The notes under the pieces are model-generated. The model ran no database searches. It was not told where the DNA came from and worked only from the letters and a program-made list of their open reading frames with translations. A stretch of DNA of 64,000 nt from Macrotis lagotis. Lineage: Eukaryota > Chordata > Mammalia > Peramelemorphia > Peramelidae. The DNA lies in contig NC_133661.1 of the NCBI RefSeq assembly GCF_037893015.1, forward strand, positions 225,465,157 to 225,529,156. Direction: 5' to 3'. A program made the position numbers and the translations under genes. Below are positions 43,305 to 64,000 of the stretch, piece after piece (within the stretch, counting starts at the first letter, position 1; each line of letters opens with the position of its first letter).

Positions 43305-43310
43305 TATAAA
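43305..43310 (+). promoter_or_regulatory. possible TATA box within the CCDC88C CpG island
   Basis: TATAAA in a CACCTATAAAGAGC context inside GC-rich DNA. It would predict a start near 43335 and a leader of about 0.7 kb. CpG-island promoters usually lack TATA, so this may be chance. Confidence 0.3.
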
Positions 43311-43929
43311 GAGCTCCCTTCCCCTCGGGGCCCAGTTCCGAGGGTAGGCGACCCCCCTGGCTTCCCAACAAGCTCCTCCCCTCTCTCGGAGCCGGGGTCC
43401 CGCAAGGCCGAGCCCCCCGCCCCGCTGCCAGCCGTCCCGAGCCCTTCCGACCACGCAGCTCCGGGGCGCCGGCGTGCCGACTCCTCGGGCGCGGAGCTGC
43501 AGCCCCACCCGCGGGGGCCCCCCCTCTTCCGTCCGGGTGCCGTGGGGTCCCGAGGCGGCGCACCCCGCTCCCGGCCCCGTGGGCTCCCGGGCCCGTGGGC
43601 TCCCGCCTGAGCCCTAGGCGCGGCCAGGCCCTTGCAGCGGCGGGGCGGCCTGGGCCAGCCCCTGCTCCCGCCGCATCCCGCGGGACCCCACGCCCGGCCC
43701 CGCGCGGGGAGGCGGCGCGAGGGGCTGCCCCGGGGCCCGGGGGGCGGGGCCGCCCCTCATTGTTCCTTCCCGGAGGGAGCGCTGGGTCCCGCCCCCTCCC
43801 CGGGCTCTTCCCTCCCCCCAGCCCCTCCTCGGGCGCGGGGGACGCGGAACCGGGGCTCGCGCCCCGCCTTTGTCTCCCGGGCGAGCCGCAGCCCCGCCAG
43901 CGCCGTAGCCGCCGCTCGGCTTTTGTGCC

Positions 43930-44018
43930 CGGCGCCCGGGGGGGACGCGGAGCGGGGGGCCGGGGGCGGGGGGCGGGGGGCCGCGGAGCCGGGGGCCGGG
44001 GGCCGGGGGCCGCGGAGC
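43930..44018 (+). promoter_or_regulatory. G-run-rich leader, possible G-quadruplexes before the CCDC88C start
   Basis: Runs of five to seven G separated by short loops, including three tandem GGGGGCC units at about 43990-44010 just before the ATG. If transcribed, these G runs are on the mRNA strand and could fold into quadruplexes or stable hairpins affecting translation. Folding is inferred. Confidence 0.5.
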
Positions 44019-44022
44019 CAGC

Positions 44023-54840
<10,818 letters not shown>

Positions 54841-55554
54841 TAATTGCTGGTTGTTAAAGGAACAGGGCTCAGGAAATAGGAAATGATGTTCATTTTTAAA
54901 AAGTTCTATTCTATTGTTTGATCAATGAATCAGCAACTGTTGATTTAATATTTAATATGTTCTAGGGCACCAGGAGAATATGGAGAAAAGAATGTAAGAG
55001 CTTATGTTTTCTAAGTGACAATTTTCCTTTAATCTTGATGCTTCTTAGCTAAAGGCTAGATATTGTTAGTAGGTTGGTTTCACCTCTTATGTGACTTTTT
55101 GGTGTTTTCCCCTAGTTAGCTTTTATGGCTGTGATAACCACCATACCCTGGGTTCTAAAGTGAGAATTAATATTGAATTGCTAGCCTTCTCACTGGGGTT
55201 GGAGGATGGGAAGGGAGGAAGAGAAAGAATTTAGAACTCAAAATTTTAAAAATAAATATTAAAAAAGTGTTTTGACAAGTAATTGGGAAAAATAAAATAC
55301 TAAATAAAGATAAAAACTTAGTGAGAATTAAAAGATTGTCTCTCAGTTTCCTCCAGTTTACCACAAGATCTTGTACTTGTGGACCCTTTCTCCCCCTCTC
55401 CCCCAGTTTTCAGCTTTCTATCCCAGCCTGGAACCTCAATCCTGAGCTCTTGGGGAATCAGAAATTTTCTGATTCTCTCTTCTCACTTGGAGACTACTAT
55501 TGATTCCATTGGTTACAATCTTGCTATAATTGTTCACTGTGTATTTGTTTTTTG

Positions 55555-55665
55555 GTATCTCCTTAGTTCAAATGTAAGTTCCCTGAGGGCACTTACATTT
55601 TTTCTGTCTGTACCAGAGTACATAATACTTCAATACAATTACTTGTTGATTCTGAATTTGTGTTG
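55555..55665 (+). mobile_element. L2 3' end fragment
   Basis: CAAATGTAAGTTCCCTGAGG, then CAATTACTTGTTGATTCTGA. Confidence 0.5.
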
Positions 55666-56289
55666 CTTGCTAATATGATTTATTCTTTTGTATCTCAACC
55701 ATATTTTGAATTCCCATTTCCCTTAATGTAAACAGGTACTTGCATTTAATTGAATTCCTCACTTCTGCTGAATGTTGGAGAAACAAAAGCAAAAAAAAAG
55801 TCTGTGACTTTTGTTATTTTTGATATAACCTTTTAACAATGGGACTAATGCAAGGATGCTGTGGTTCTAGGGTTTTTCTGTATGTGTGTTGGTTCTTGGA
55901 ACCCCCTTCACTCACTGATGAATTAAAAAAGATTTTGGAGAAGGAGGTGGATCACCAGATTTAGAAGGAATGTCTTTTGTGGATGCTTTCTCTCCTCATT
56001 CATCCCCTCCCTCCTAGGGTCTCCCTCCTTGCATTGTTTCACTCTAGGAGGCCCTTTTCAGATCAGAACTAGTCTGATAACTTCAATTATAGTCATCTGC
56101 AAAACTAAAGAAGTAGTTAAAGGAAGCAGTTTGCTCATTAGAAGAGTTGGTTGCCTTACTTAGAAAGGCAAAGAGTTAGAGCTATTCTTTTTGGTGAATG
56201 AATGAGCTTCAGCTAGGGTATGACTGCAGTGTAGTGTAAACTGTGTTGGATGGGATAGCCATAGTGCTGAAATTTATCTCACATCCTTT

Positions 56290-56720
56290 TTAAAAAAATT
56301 TTTTATGAATGTTATTTGATCTTGATTTTTCAATTACATGCAAAAGAGAGTTTCCAACATTCTTCTTTTTGTTAACTTTTGGGTCCCTTATTTTTCTACC
56401 ACCCTCCCTACCTTCCCTAAGACAGCAAGGAATCTAATTAAAGGTTATACATATATAATGATGTTTAGCATATTTCCATAGTAACCATGTTGTGAAAGAA
56501 GAATCTGAACTAAAAGGGGAAAAAAAATATGAGAAAAAAGTAAAAAAAGTTTTAAAAAAGTAAAAATAGTGCTTTGCTCAGCATTCAGACTATGTAGTTT
56601 TTTATCTGGATGTGGATAACATTTCTCATCATAAGTCTTTTAGAATTTCCTTGATCAATGAACCACTTCAAGGTGCTGAGTCCATTCTAATTGATCATCA
56701 ATGTCTCATTTCCTTTTTTG
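56290..56720 (-). mobile_element. L1 3' end, antisense
   Basis: TTCAATTACATGCAAAAGAG, ATTTCCATAGTAACCATGTT and GATGTGGATAACATTTCTCA; the same block as near 24000 and 36400. Confidence 0.6.
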
Positions 56721-56764
56721 ACAGGGATTTCTTGGCTTTTGTAAGGCATTTCAGTTATAAGATC

Positions 56765-56900
56765 ATAGGATCCAGGAAGGGAAGGATCTTCTGTGATCAT
56801 ATAACCTACCTCTCATTTTATAGAATAGAGGACAAGTAATTTGCCCAAGGTCACAAAATCTGAATTAGAATCTAGGTCTTTTAGTTCTGCACTCATATTA
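56765..56900 (-). mobile_element. MIR-type fragment, antisense
   Basis: CATTTTATAGAATAGAGGAC and AATTTGCCCAAGGTCACAAA. Confidence 0.5.
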
Positions 56901-57194
56901 TATACAAATAATATTTGTAAAAGAGAAATATAAATTGGATATTAGGAGTCTGAACATTGCTGGTGGGAAAAATGATATACAGACAGTGTTGATTTATGAC
57001 AACCTAAAGAACTGAATCCAGAGGGCAGGTGAGGTAGGCATTGTGGTATTAACCCATTTTACAGAAGTCCCCTGGTGCTAATCTCAATGTGTTTCCTAAT
57101 CTACTTTTGTCATGATGGTCCTATTGGCTTTGTATAGAAAATGGTGACATTATCTCTGGACTGATAGATTGTCTTAAAACTTCCTATAAATTCA

Positions 57195-57370
57195 GTGTAA
57201 GCAAAGTGGAAAGAGAGTGCTGAACTGGGAGGAGGAGACCTGGTTTAAGCCCTGGCTTTGCCCTTGGTGTTCTGTGTGACCTGGGACTTTACCTTCTAAT
57301 CTATAAAATGGGGATAATAACATACCTATCTCATAGAACTTTTGTGAGGAAAGCACTTTATAGCAAACTT
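57195..57370 (+). mobile_element. MIR-type SINE
   Basis: GAGACCTGGTTTAAGCCCTG, GTGTGACCTGGGACTTTACC and AAAATGGGGATAATAACATA. Confidence 0.75.
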
Positions 57371-57469
57371 TTTCTTCTAAGGTAGATTATGTCACCCTTT
57401 AGTGCTTTTTATCCTTTCCCTTTTTAGTATAAACAGGTTGCCATTTATCTTTAGTCAAGGGCTGTATTG

Positions 57470-57600
57470 TCAAAGTAGTGATAATTCCCCATCACTGGAA
57501 ATACTCAAGTTAAAATTAAAGCTATTTAGGAATGTTGTAAAGGTAATTCCTGCATTGGGTAGTAGGTTAGGTTAGGTGACTTCACTCTTGTGCAGGTGTC
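57470..57600 (+). mobile_element. CR1/L3-type LINE 3' end
   Basis: CCCCATCACTGGAAATACTC, GGAATGTTGTAAAGGTAATT and CCTGCATTGGGTAGTAGGTT match the L3/CR1 3' region. Confidence 0.6.
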
Positions 57601-57629
57601 TGAGACTCCCTCTTTTTTGTTGTTTTGTG

Positions 57630-57750
57630 ATTTTTTTTTTTGAGGCAGATGGGGTTAAGTGACTTACAGCTGGTAAGTATTTTGAGATTAGATTTGAATT
57701 CAGGTCTTTCCCCACTGTGGTACTCTAGCCATTGTGCCAACTAGCTTTGC
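57630..57750 (-). mobile_element. tRNA-type SINE, antisense, decayed
   Basis: GAGGCAGATGGGGTTAAGTG to GCCATTGTGCCAACTAGC; internal deletions. Confidence 0.65.
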
Positions 57751-57759
57751 TCTTGAAAC

Positions 57760-58740
57760 TTTCTCTTGACCTGGTGTGAACTTGCAGCCCTCGGGCCACA
57801 CAGAATCCTCCAAGTCCATTTATTGGGCCCGAGTCTTGAAAGTGAAGGAATGGGTGAGCACATGCACTGATGCTACATCATCATAGATGAGCTTAACTAA
57901 CATGACCCTTGACAAGTTTCTGTTCGGTGATGCAACCCAGAAGAACTTAAGGTTGGACACTCATGCTTTTGGCCATAATTTTCTCATTTGTAAAAAGAAA
58001 TTAATTGATCCCTAAGGTCAACATTCTTTTCCCCTCCAAGACACCATGATTCTCAGGCTAAAGAACTGCTGGTCCCTGCATTTAAATGAATTCTATCTAG
58101 ACTTTACACGTCTCCATAGTGAATATGCCCTTCCCTTTTTTTTTTTTTTGGACTGGTTACTGTCATAAAGGGATAATGTTAGAACACACATTAACTTTTG
58201 GGGAGGGGGAAAAACTGATCTGCTTCTCTCTTGTAAGAATCTATTCATGTAATGACAATTTAGAAATCAAGAGAATTTAAGAGGAATGCATTGTTACTTA
58301 ATAGTGAACTTATACAGCTTTCAGTTATCAGATAAATGAGAGATGCCCGACTGATATAAACCAGTTGCCAGAAACCAGGTTTGACTGTACGGATGCTTGC
58401 GTTTTGCATCATCTTTAGATGAAGTCCACACTGCTGCATCTCCTTCCAAAGGTCAATTCTCCTTTCTTCTTCCCTTTCCCTAACACACCCTGATGGTAGA
58501 ATGAACACTTTCTCTCTTCTGGCTTTTTAGAAGCACAAACTGGGATTAGAGAATCAACTCCTCTGTTTTTGTTTTTGAATGACCTTTCTGATCCCTTGGC
58601 GGACCACTTCCTCTTCTCTCTTGTGATCCTAGGACAATGGAACCATGAAAAACTTGAAAGGAGGGGAGCTATCCTTGGAAGGGCATAGACTTGTTTGTTT
58701 TCCAAGGAAGCCCTCCTTTGACCTCAATGAAAACTTGCCA
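57760..58740. other. CCDC88C intron 3, nothing recognised
   Basis: Unique-looking DNA. Overlapping - strand open frames at 58260-58705 have no family resemblance or splice context. Confidence 0.45.
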
Positions 58741-58756
58741 AGGAGGATACTAAGTT

Positions 58757-58911
58757 ATTGTTTTTTGTTTTGTTTTGTTTTGTTTTTGTAAGGCAATGGG
58801 GTTAAGTGACTTGCTCAAGGTAATACAGCTAGTGTCTGAGATTGGACTTGAATTCAGATCCTCCTGACTCCAGGGCTGGTGCTCTATCCATTGTACCACC
58901 TAGCTGCCCCA
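58757..58911 (-). mobile_element. tRNA-type SINE, antisense, first of a second tandem pair
   Basis: TTTTG-repeat tail to CCACCTAGCTGCCCC. Flanked by AGGATACTAAGTT (58744-58756) and AGGATACTAAGGTT (58912-58925). Confidence 0.9.
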
Positions 58912-58925
58912 AGGATACTAAGGTT

Positions 58926-59079
58926 TTTTTTTTTAGGCTTTTTTCAAGGCAATGGGGTTAAGTGGCTTGCCCAAGGTCACACGGCTAGGTAATTATTAAA
59001 TGTCTGAGGCCAGATTTGAACTCAGGTACTCCTGACTCCAGGGCTGGTGCTCTATCTACTGTGCCACCTAGCTGCCCCA
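58926..59079 (-). mobile_element. tRNA-type SINE, antisense, second of a tandem pair
   Basis: A different subcopy (it retains TAATTATTAAATGTCTGAGG, which the neighbour lacks). Flanked by AGGATACTAAGGTT (58912-58925) and AGGATACTAAGTT (59080-59092). Confidence 0.9.
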
Positions 59080-59239
59080 AGGATACTAAGTTTTGATGAA
59101 CTTTTTAAAGCTCAGGTGAGGATGATGAAGGCCAAAGTCTAAAAGGATTCAGATTGATTCCAGAACAAGAGGTCACTTTTAGTCACAGAGCCCTACCTTA
59201 GAATCTTTCTGATGTAAGCATGCATTGATGATTGAATAG

Positions 59240-59400
59240 AGTTCAGATCTGGCCTGGAAACCCTAGGCAAGTTACTTCACTTTGTTTGCCTCAGTTTCTT
59301 CATTGATAAAGTGAGCTGGAGAAGGAAAAGGCAAACCACTCCAGTATCTTTGCCAAGAAAACCCCAAATAGGCTTATGAAGAATCAAACATGACATATAG
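59240..59400 (+). mobile_element. THER-type SINE
   Basis: TTTGCCTCAGTTTCTTCATT, GCAAACCACTCCAGTATCTT and GAAGAATCAAACATGACATA. Confidence 0.75.
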
Positions 59401-59409
59401 CATCTGCTC

Positions 59410-59606
59410 TCTGTCAGAGAGTAGATCTCATTTGATTCTTAGCAGTCTTCTTAGGGATTGTTATTCCCATTTGACAGATGAGGAAACTGAGACAAACAGG
59501 TGAGGTAACTTGTTGGGGGCGGGGTCACTGGAAAGTGTCTAAAGCAGGATTGGAACTTGGGTCTTTCTGAATCTGGGTTTAGCACTGTAATCCATCTTGC
59601 CATCAT
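59410..59606 (-). mobile_element. MIR-type SINE, antisense
   Basis: CATTTGACAGATGAGGAAAC and GGATTGGAACTTGGGTCTTT. It supplies the start of a spurious 96-codon frame at 59557-59847. Confidence 0.65.
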
Positions 59607-59634
59607 TTTGTCTCTGAAAGGAGAAGATAATCAT

Positions 59635-59925
59635 GATTTTTTCTACCCTGGTCAGACCCCCATCTGGAGTGTTGTGTATGGGTTAAGAAACCCACATATT
59701 AGGAAGGTTACTGTCAATCAAACTGGCTCTCATTTAGAGGAGGACAAATATGAAATAGTAATAGAATCAGGCAACTATCCATATGAGGAAATTCAAAGGA
59801 ATGGTGTGTTTCACTTTGAGAAGGGAAGACTTAGAGATTGTGCATAAATATTTGAAGAAATGTTATGGAAGAGGCCCCAGACTTGTTTGGTTTTGGTCCA
59901 AAGGCCAAAAAAACCAATATTTATA
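59635..59925 (+). mobile_element. CR1/L3-type LINE fragment
   Basis: GACCCCCATCTGGAGTGTTG, ACCCACATATTAGGAAGGTT, CATATGAGGAAATTCAAAGG and GAAGGGAAGACTTAGAGATT follow the order of the CR1/L3 ORF2 end and 3' UTR. Confidence 0.65.
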
Positions 59926-59949
59926 TATCTAATTAGCAATATTTATCTA

Positions 59950-60170
59950 AATAACAATATTTATATAGTGCTTCTAGTATTAAGTCTTTTACTTTTGCTA
60001 TTTCATTTGTTCCTTACAACAGCCTTATTAGAAAGGTGGTCTTATCATTCTCATTTTACAGTTGAGGAAACTAAGACTGAGATCAGTTAAATGACTTATC
60101 CAAGATTTCTTGGTTGGGGCAAGTTTTGAGCTCAGGTTGTTTTGTCTCCAAACCAGCACTCTGTTTGCTC
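59950..60170 (-). mobile_element. MIR-type SINE, antisense
   Basis: CATTTTACAGTTGAGGAAAC, AAATGACTTATCCAAGATTT and CCAAACCAGCACTCTGTTTG. Confidence 0.65.
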
Positions 60171-60254
60171 TGAGAATTCTAGGAGAAATAGGTGGAAATG
60201 ACAATGTTAGAGTTCAACTTGATAATGTCTAGATTTCTCTAAAATTAGAATTGT

Positions 60255-60445
60255 TTTCTGGGTATATCTGACACTTTGTGAACCAGTGAACCTCTGTCCA
60301 TAAAGTTTTCTTTGCAAAGATCCTGGAATGGTTTGCCATTTTCTTTCCCCGTGGCAAACAAGTTAAGTGATTTGTCTGAAGTTGAATTATTCTTCCTGAC
60401 TTCCAAATGTAGCACTTTTCTATCTACTGCACTGCCTAGCTACTA
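60255..60445 (-). mobile_element. THER-type SINE, antisense, decayed
   Basis: GGAATGGTTTGCCATTTTCT and TTTTCTATCTACTGCACTGC. Confidence 0.6.
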
Positions 60446-60591
60446 ATAAAGCTTAGATTATATTTATAAAGTAGTGAGTTTCTCTAACTTTGGGAATATT
60501 CAAGTGCTGACTGAATTGTTGAAAGGATTCCTGTTTGGTTGTAGGTTATACTAAGTATCCCTTCTAATTTTGCATTGATTGGTGTTCTTGC

Positions 60592-60798
60592 AGTGGACAG
60601 AACAGTTGAATTCAAATCTGGCCTCAGAAATTAGCTATTTGACCCTGAGCAAGTCACTTCACCCTGTTTACCTCAGTTTCCTCATCTGTAAAATGAGCTG
60701 AAGAAGGAATTGGCAAATCACTTTGGTGTCTTTGACAAGAAAACCTCAAATAGGGTCACAAAGAATCAAACATGACTGAAAAATGACAAATGACTGCA
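60592..60798 (+). mobile_element. THER-type SINE, nearly complete
   Basis: AATTCAAATCTGGCCTCAGA, CAGTTTCCTCATCTGTAAAA, GGAATTGGCAAATCACTTTG, and the end CATGACTGAAAAATGACAAA. Confidence 0.82.
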
Positions 60799-60839
60799 AC
60801 TTTGTGCCTAATAGACTGCCTAATACATAACTTTTGTTT

Positions 60840-61680
60840 GCCTTAATCTACTGGAGAAGAAAATAATATGTACTATTATAAATATAGAAATTTTTTTTTA
60901 TAAATTAGCAATGCTGGCATTCTATGGTCCATGGTGTCATGAAGAATCAGATTTGACTGAATGAATAGGAGAAAAAATTTTGGATGGGGAACCATAGGAT
61001 AAAAAAGATGGAGAGAAGAAACTGGAGAAATGGACTTCAGGGAAGCTAGGAAGAGATAGGTGAGAGTACCTAAGAAGGAGCAGGAGAATTGAGAGGATTT
61101 TATGAAAATCAGATCAATAAAATTGGGAGAAGCAACAGAATTTATAGCATAATTGGGGATTTTTGTATGTTGAACATGTTGGAAGTATATACTTGGGGCA
61201 AATAGGGGGTAGTTTGGGGAGAGACTACATAATAAACATATATTTATTCTAATTAATCTTTTGTTGAGTTTCTCACCTGGATGCTCTGTTTGAGTTTAAG
61301 ATACTTTGGCTGAGTAACTCTGAAATTGTAGAATTTTGAAATCCAGTTGTTATTGAAGAAGTTTTCATGCTGTTTTCTCTTAGGGTAAATGTGAATGTTT
61401 AGAAGTTTATCTTGTGCTTTTGTGCAAGGTTTAAAGCGGGGAGGGGGGGGACACCTCTCTGTAAGGACTATTTCTTGATTCTCTGGTGTGTTTAGATTTA
61501 TTCTTGTCTACCTGCTTTCTCTGACCCTTCCTGCTCCTAAATACTTGCTGAATAAATGAATGGATAAATAATCCTTCCTGTTCTATACCCCATGTGTTCC
61601 ATCTCTTTGTCCCCACTGCAATGACCTCAGCAGTTGCAAAGACCAGTGGTTCCTTTTACCACTTGTAAAATACTTTAATT
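60840..61680. other. CCDC88C intron 3, mostly unique
   Basis: A short THER tail fragment at 60925-60970 and an L2-like tail (TTGCTGAATAAATGAATGGA) near 61543-61565. Nothing else was recognised. Confidence 0.45.
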
Positions 61681-61689
61681 GGTCTGAAG

Positions 61690-62355
61690 TTTAACTTTCT
61701 AGGCCAGAGTGGTCTTCTCTGTGTTTCTCACTTGTGCCTTATACTGATTATCCCTTATGTGACTGGATTATCCCCTCTTTCCTCTGCCTCATAGAGACAT
61801 TGTCTTTGAGATGAAGGCTGGGCACCATCTTCTATATGATGCCTTCAACTGCTGATGTCTTCCCTATTCCCCTTGAACGCCCTTAAATTTAATTATTTTG
61901 CATAAATTTTCATATATAAACTTTACACATGCTTCATGTATTTTTATATATTTTGTTATTGTTTGTTTTGGGGCATGTCTAATTCTTTATGGCCCCATTT
62001 TGGAGGGTTTTCTTGACAAATATACTGGAGTATTTTACCAGTTCCTTCTCTACCTTATTTTATAGAGGAGGAAATTGGGGGAAATAGGGTTAAGTAACTT
62101 GCAGAAGGTGACTTAACTAGTAAAGGACTGAACTAGTAAAATTTTAACCTGGGTCTTTGTGACTCCAGGCCTAATATTCTATCTACTCTACTATCTACTT
62201 ACCCTGTTTTCAGATGTTCTTGGCATCTTTTCGATTAGAATGTTAAGCTCTTTGCAAGTAGGACATGTTTCATTCTTTATGCATGTTTCCCTCAACTCAG
62301 AGTTGTCTGGTAGATAGTAGGCATTTCATAAGTATTTGTAGATTGATTGATTGTC
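61690..62355 (+). mobile_element. L2-type 3' end split by a THER SINE
   Basis: CTTGTGCCTTATACTGATTA to CATATATAAACTTTACACAT, then after the SINE GTTAAGCTCTTTGCAAGTAG and AGTAGGCATTTCATAAGTAT at 62215-62355. Confidence 0.5.
61955..62205 (-). mobile_element. THER-type SINE, antisense
   Basis: TTGTTATTGTTTGTTTTGGG, TTTTCTTGACAAATATACTG, TATTTTATAGAGGAGGAAAT, and the end CTACTATCTACTTACCC. Confidence 0.72.
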
Positions 62356-62359
62356 ATGT

Positions 62360-62945
62360 TCCATGTTGGCCTGGTCATATGGAAAGTGATTCCCAACTTT
62401 TCCTTTGGACAAGTAGTGGTGTTTTGTTCAAAACAAAGGCTGTATTCTCCCTTGTCCTTTCCTCCAGTCTGTTTTGAGTAAAGCTTAGCTATTTTTATTT
62501 TAGAATCAATACCTGTGTATTTTCTTTCCAAAGAGAACTTATTTTAGGATCATGACCTATATGAAGGTGGCCTATATTTAAAACAATATAGTAAAATGTG
62601 TGTTAAGAGATAACTTCACAAGGATAACTGTTTGGAAAAATTAGTTGTTTTTGTTTTTCTGCAACTTGAAAAGTGAGTTTATGGATTGCTTTTTTCCATT
62701 ATTGCTGAACTTTTCATCCAGTCCTTAGAACCTTTTCTAAATGATGCTGTGCTAGTGATTCATCCATATGTGAAATTTCATTTTGGCAAACAGTTTTAAT
62801 GCCAGGCATTGTACTGAACAGTGGCATTTCAGAGAGAGTGATCAAGGGGAGTTCAGACTTTTTGGGGAAGTATAAATCCCATATACAGATAGAGATAAGT
62901 TCAAATATTTTAATATAAAAACTAGAAAAATATATAAATATAATA
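62360..62945. other. CCDC88C intron 3, nothing recognised
   Basis: AT-rich unique-looking DNA. Short frames on both strands without resemblance. Confidence 0.45.
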
Positions 62946-62949
62946 ATAA

Positions 62950-63186
62950 TGATACTATCACATATAGCACTTACTGTGTTACTATGTTACTGTATAAGCA
63001 CTGTACAGATATCTTATTTTGATTCTCATAAGAATTCTGGGAGGTAAATGTATCATTATCCTCATTTTTGCATTTGAGGAAATTGAAACAGAGAAATGAT
63101 TGCCCCATTTAATGTGTCAGAGGCTGGATTTGAACTTGGATCTTCTTGACTTCATTTCTATCCACTATGCCATCTAGTTGCCTCCA
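62950..63186 (-). mobile_element. MIR-type SINE, antisense
   Basis: TTATTTTGATTCTCATAAGA, TGCATTTGAGGAAATTGAAA, GGCTGGATTTGAACTTGGAT and TATGCCATCTAGTTGCCTCC. Confidence 0.75.
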
Positions 63187-64000
63187 TAATTTACTTTAAG
63201 GATTGTGTTTTATTGAAGTGATGGAGAGCCACCTTCAGGTTTTTGAGTCAGGGAAGTGACACAGACTGGCTTTTTTCTTAGAAAAATATTTTTTTATTAT
63301 TTTTGGAATGGATAGGATATGTTGGAGAGGAGAGGAGAGGCCGGAAGCCCTAAGACTACATTAGTCTATTGGAATAGGCAGAGAAGAGATGGGAAAAGTT
63401 CTCACTTAAGGTGATGGCCAGTAGAAGATAGATAGCTATCAGAAATCTATCTTGTAGGAAAAAAAATAATAAGACTGGCTAGATATGGAGGATGAGAGAA
63501 AACAGAGAGATGGATGACTGAGATTAAAAACTGGCAACTGGATGTTGATTGCACTCATCACAAAAATGAGGATGTTTGGAAAAGAGGATTTGTGGAGCAA
63601 GATAAGTCCCTTTTTTGAGTTTGAGATACTAAGAGGATATCCAAGTGAAGCAGTTCAAGACTGGATAGCTATATATCTCTATCCATGTATTTGTCTATGT
63701 GTGTGTGTATATACCCACATATGTGTGTATACATACACATCTATATTTAAGTAAATAAAGATATACTATTTGTGACTGTGTTTTTATATATTTACATATA
63801 CATCTATGTGCATATTGTAAGCATAGAGATAATGTAAGAGCTGTTGAGATGAACAAGTTGAACAGAGGAGAGAGGCTCATTCAGGTCATTGTCTTGGGGA
63901 ATGAGGGACACTGTCAGGAGGGTGGGAAATACAGGTTGAACCAGCCACCTGAGAAGTGGTCAAAAAGAAGAATGTGGTGAGATAACAGTGTTATAAGAGT
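63187..64000. other. CCDC88C intron 3 to the window edge, nothing recognised
   Basis: Purine-rich DNA with a short TG/TA-rich tract at about 63690-63740. No exon of CCDC88C was seen. Confidence 0.45.

Noticed and set aside
59557..59847. 96-codon frame that looks gene-like
   Set aside because: It is composed of the end of an antisense MIR and a CR1/L3 LINE fragment.

Overview
The window is vertebrate nuclear DNA and almost certainly marsupial. About 27 copies of one short tRNA-type SINE dominate it, recognisable by its GGTTCAAATCC-like B box and its end in CCTTGCAAAAACCTAAAA. Older THER/MIR, L2 and CR1/L3 relics, L1 pieces and L1-derived 'half-L1' (HAL1-like) elements make up most of the rest. 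Base composition is AT-rich except for one strong CpG island at about 42.6-44.5 kb. The species cannot be fixed from sequence alone.

Two protein-coding genes are present, both on the + strand and both incomplete. Positions 5206-12928 hold the last five coding exons of PPP4R3A (SMEK1), regulatory subunit 3A of protein phosphatase 4. All splice sites and phases are consistent, and a long 3' UTR follows to about 14.7 kb or beyond. After roughly 29 kb of repeat-filled intergenic DNA comes the CpG-island promoter and the first three coding exons of CCDC88C (DAPLE): 44023-44082, 44977-45077 and 54687-54795. They encode the start of its HOOK domain. The remaining exons lie beyond the right edge. This head-to-tail order matches human 14q32, where the two genes are neighbours; the paralogues PPP4R3B and CCDC88A are likewise neighbours on human 2p16.

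Layout: 1-5.2 kb is upstream intron with MIR and L2 remnants and one candidate unannotated cassette exon at 4086-4241. 5.2-12.9 kb is the PPP4R3A 3' half, with a complete antisense HAL1-like insertion at 7.9-10.2 kb. 13-42 kb is intergenic. It contains an L2 element split by a second HAL1-like insertion (24.6-29.3 kb), an L1 3' end, LTR-like direct repeats, an L1-type ORF1 region (31.2-33 kb), an inverted duplication (36.0/37.6 kb), a third HAL1-like element (37.4-39.1 kb) and a pogo-like transposase relic (39.4-39.9 kb). 42.6-44.5 kb is the CCDC88C promoter, and 44.5-64 kb is CCDC88C introns full of SINE, MIR, L2 and L1 fragments.

No rRNA, tRNA, CRISPR or bacterial-type system was seen. The points most worth a second look are the candidate poison exon in PPP4R3A, two cases where tandem SINE pairs are bracketed by three copies of the same target site, the inverted duplication, and the cleanly dissectable nested HAL1-like insertions. 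Repeat family names are from recognition by eye, not from a database search.
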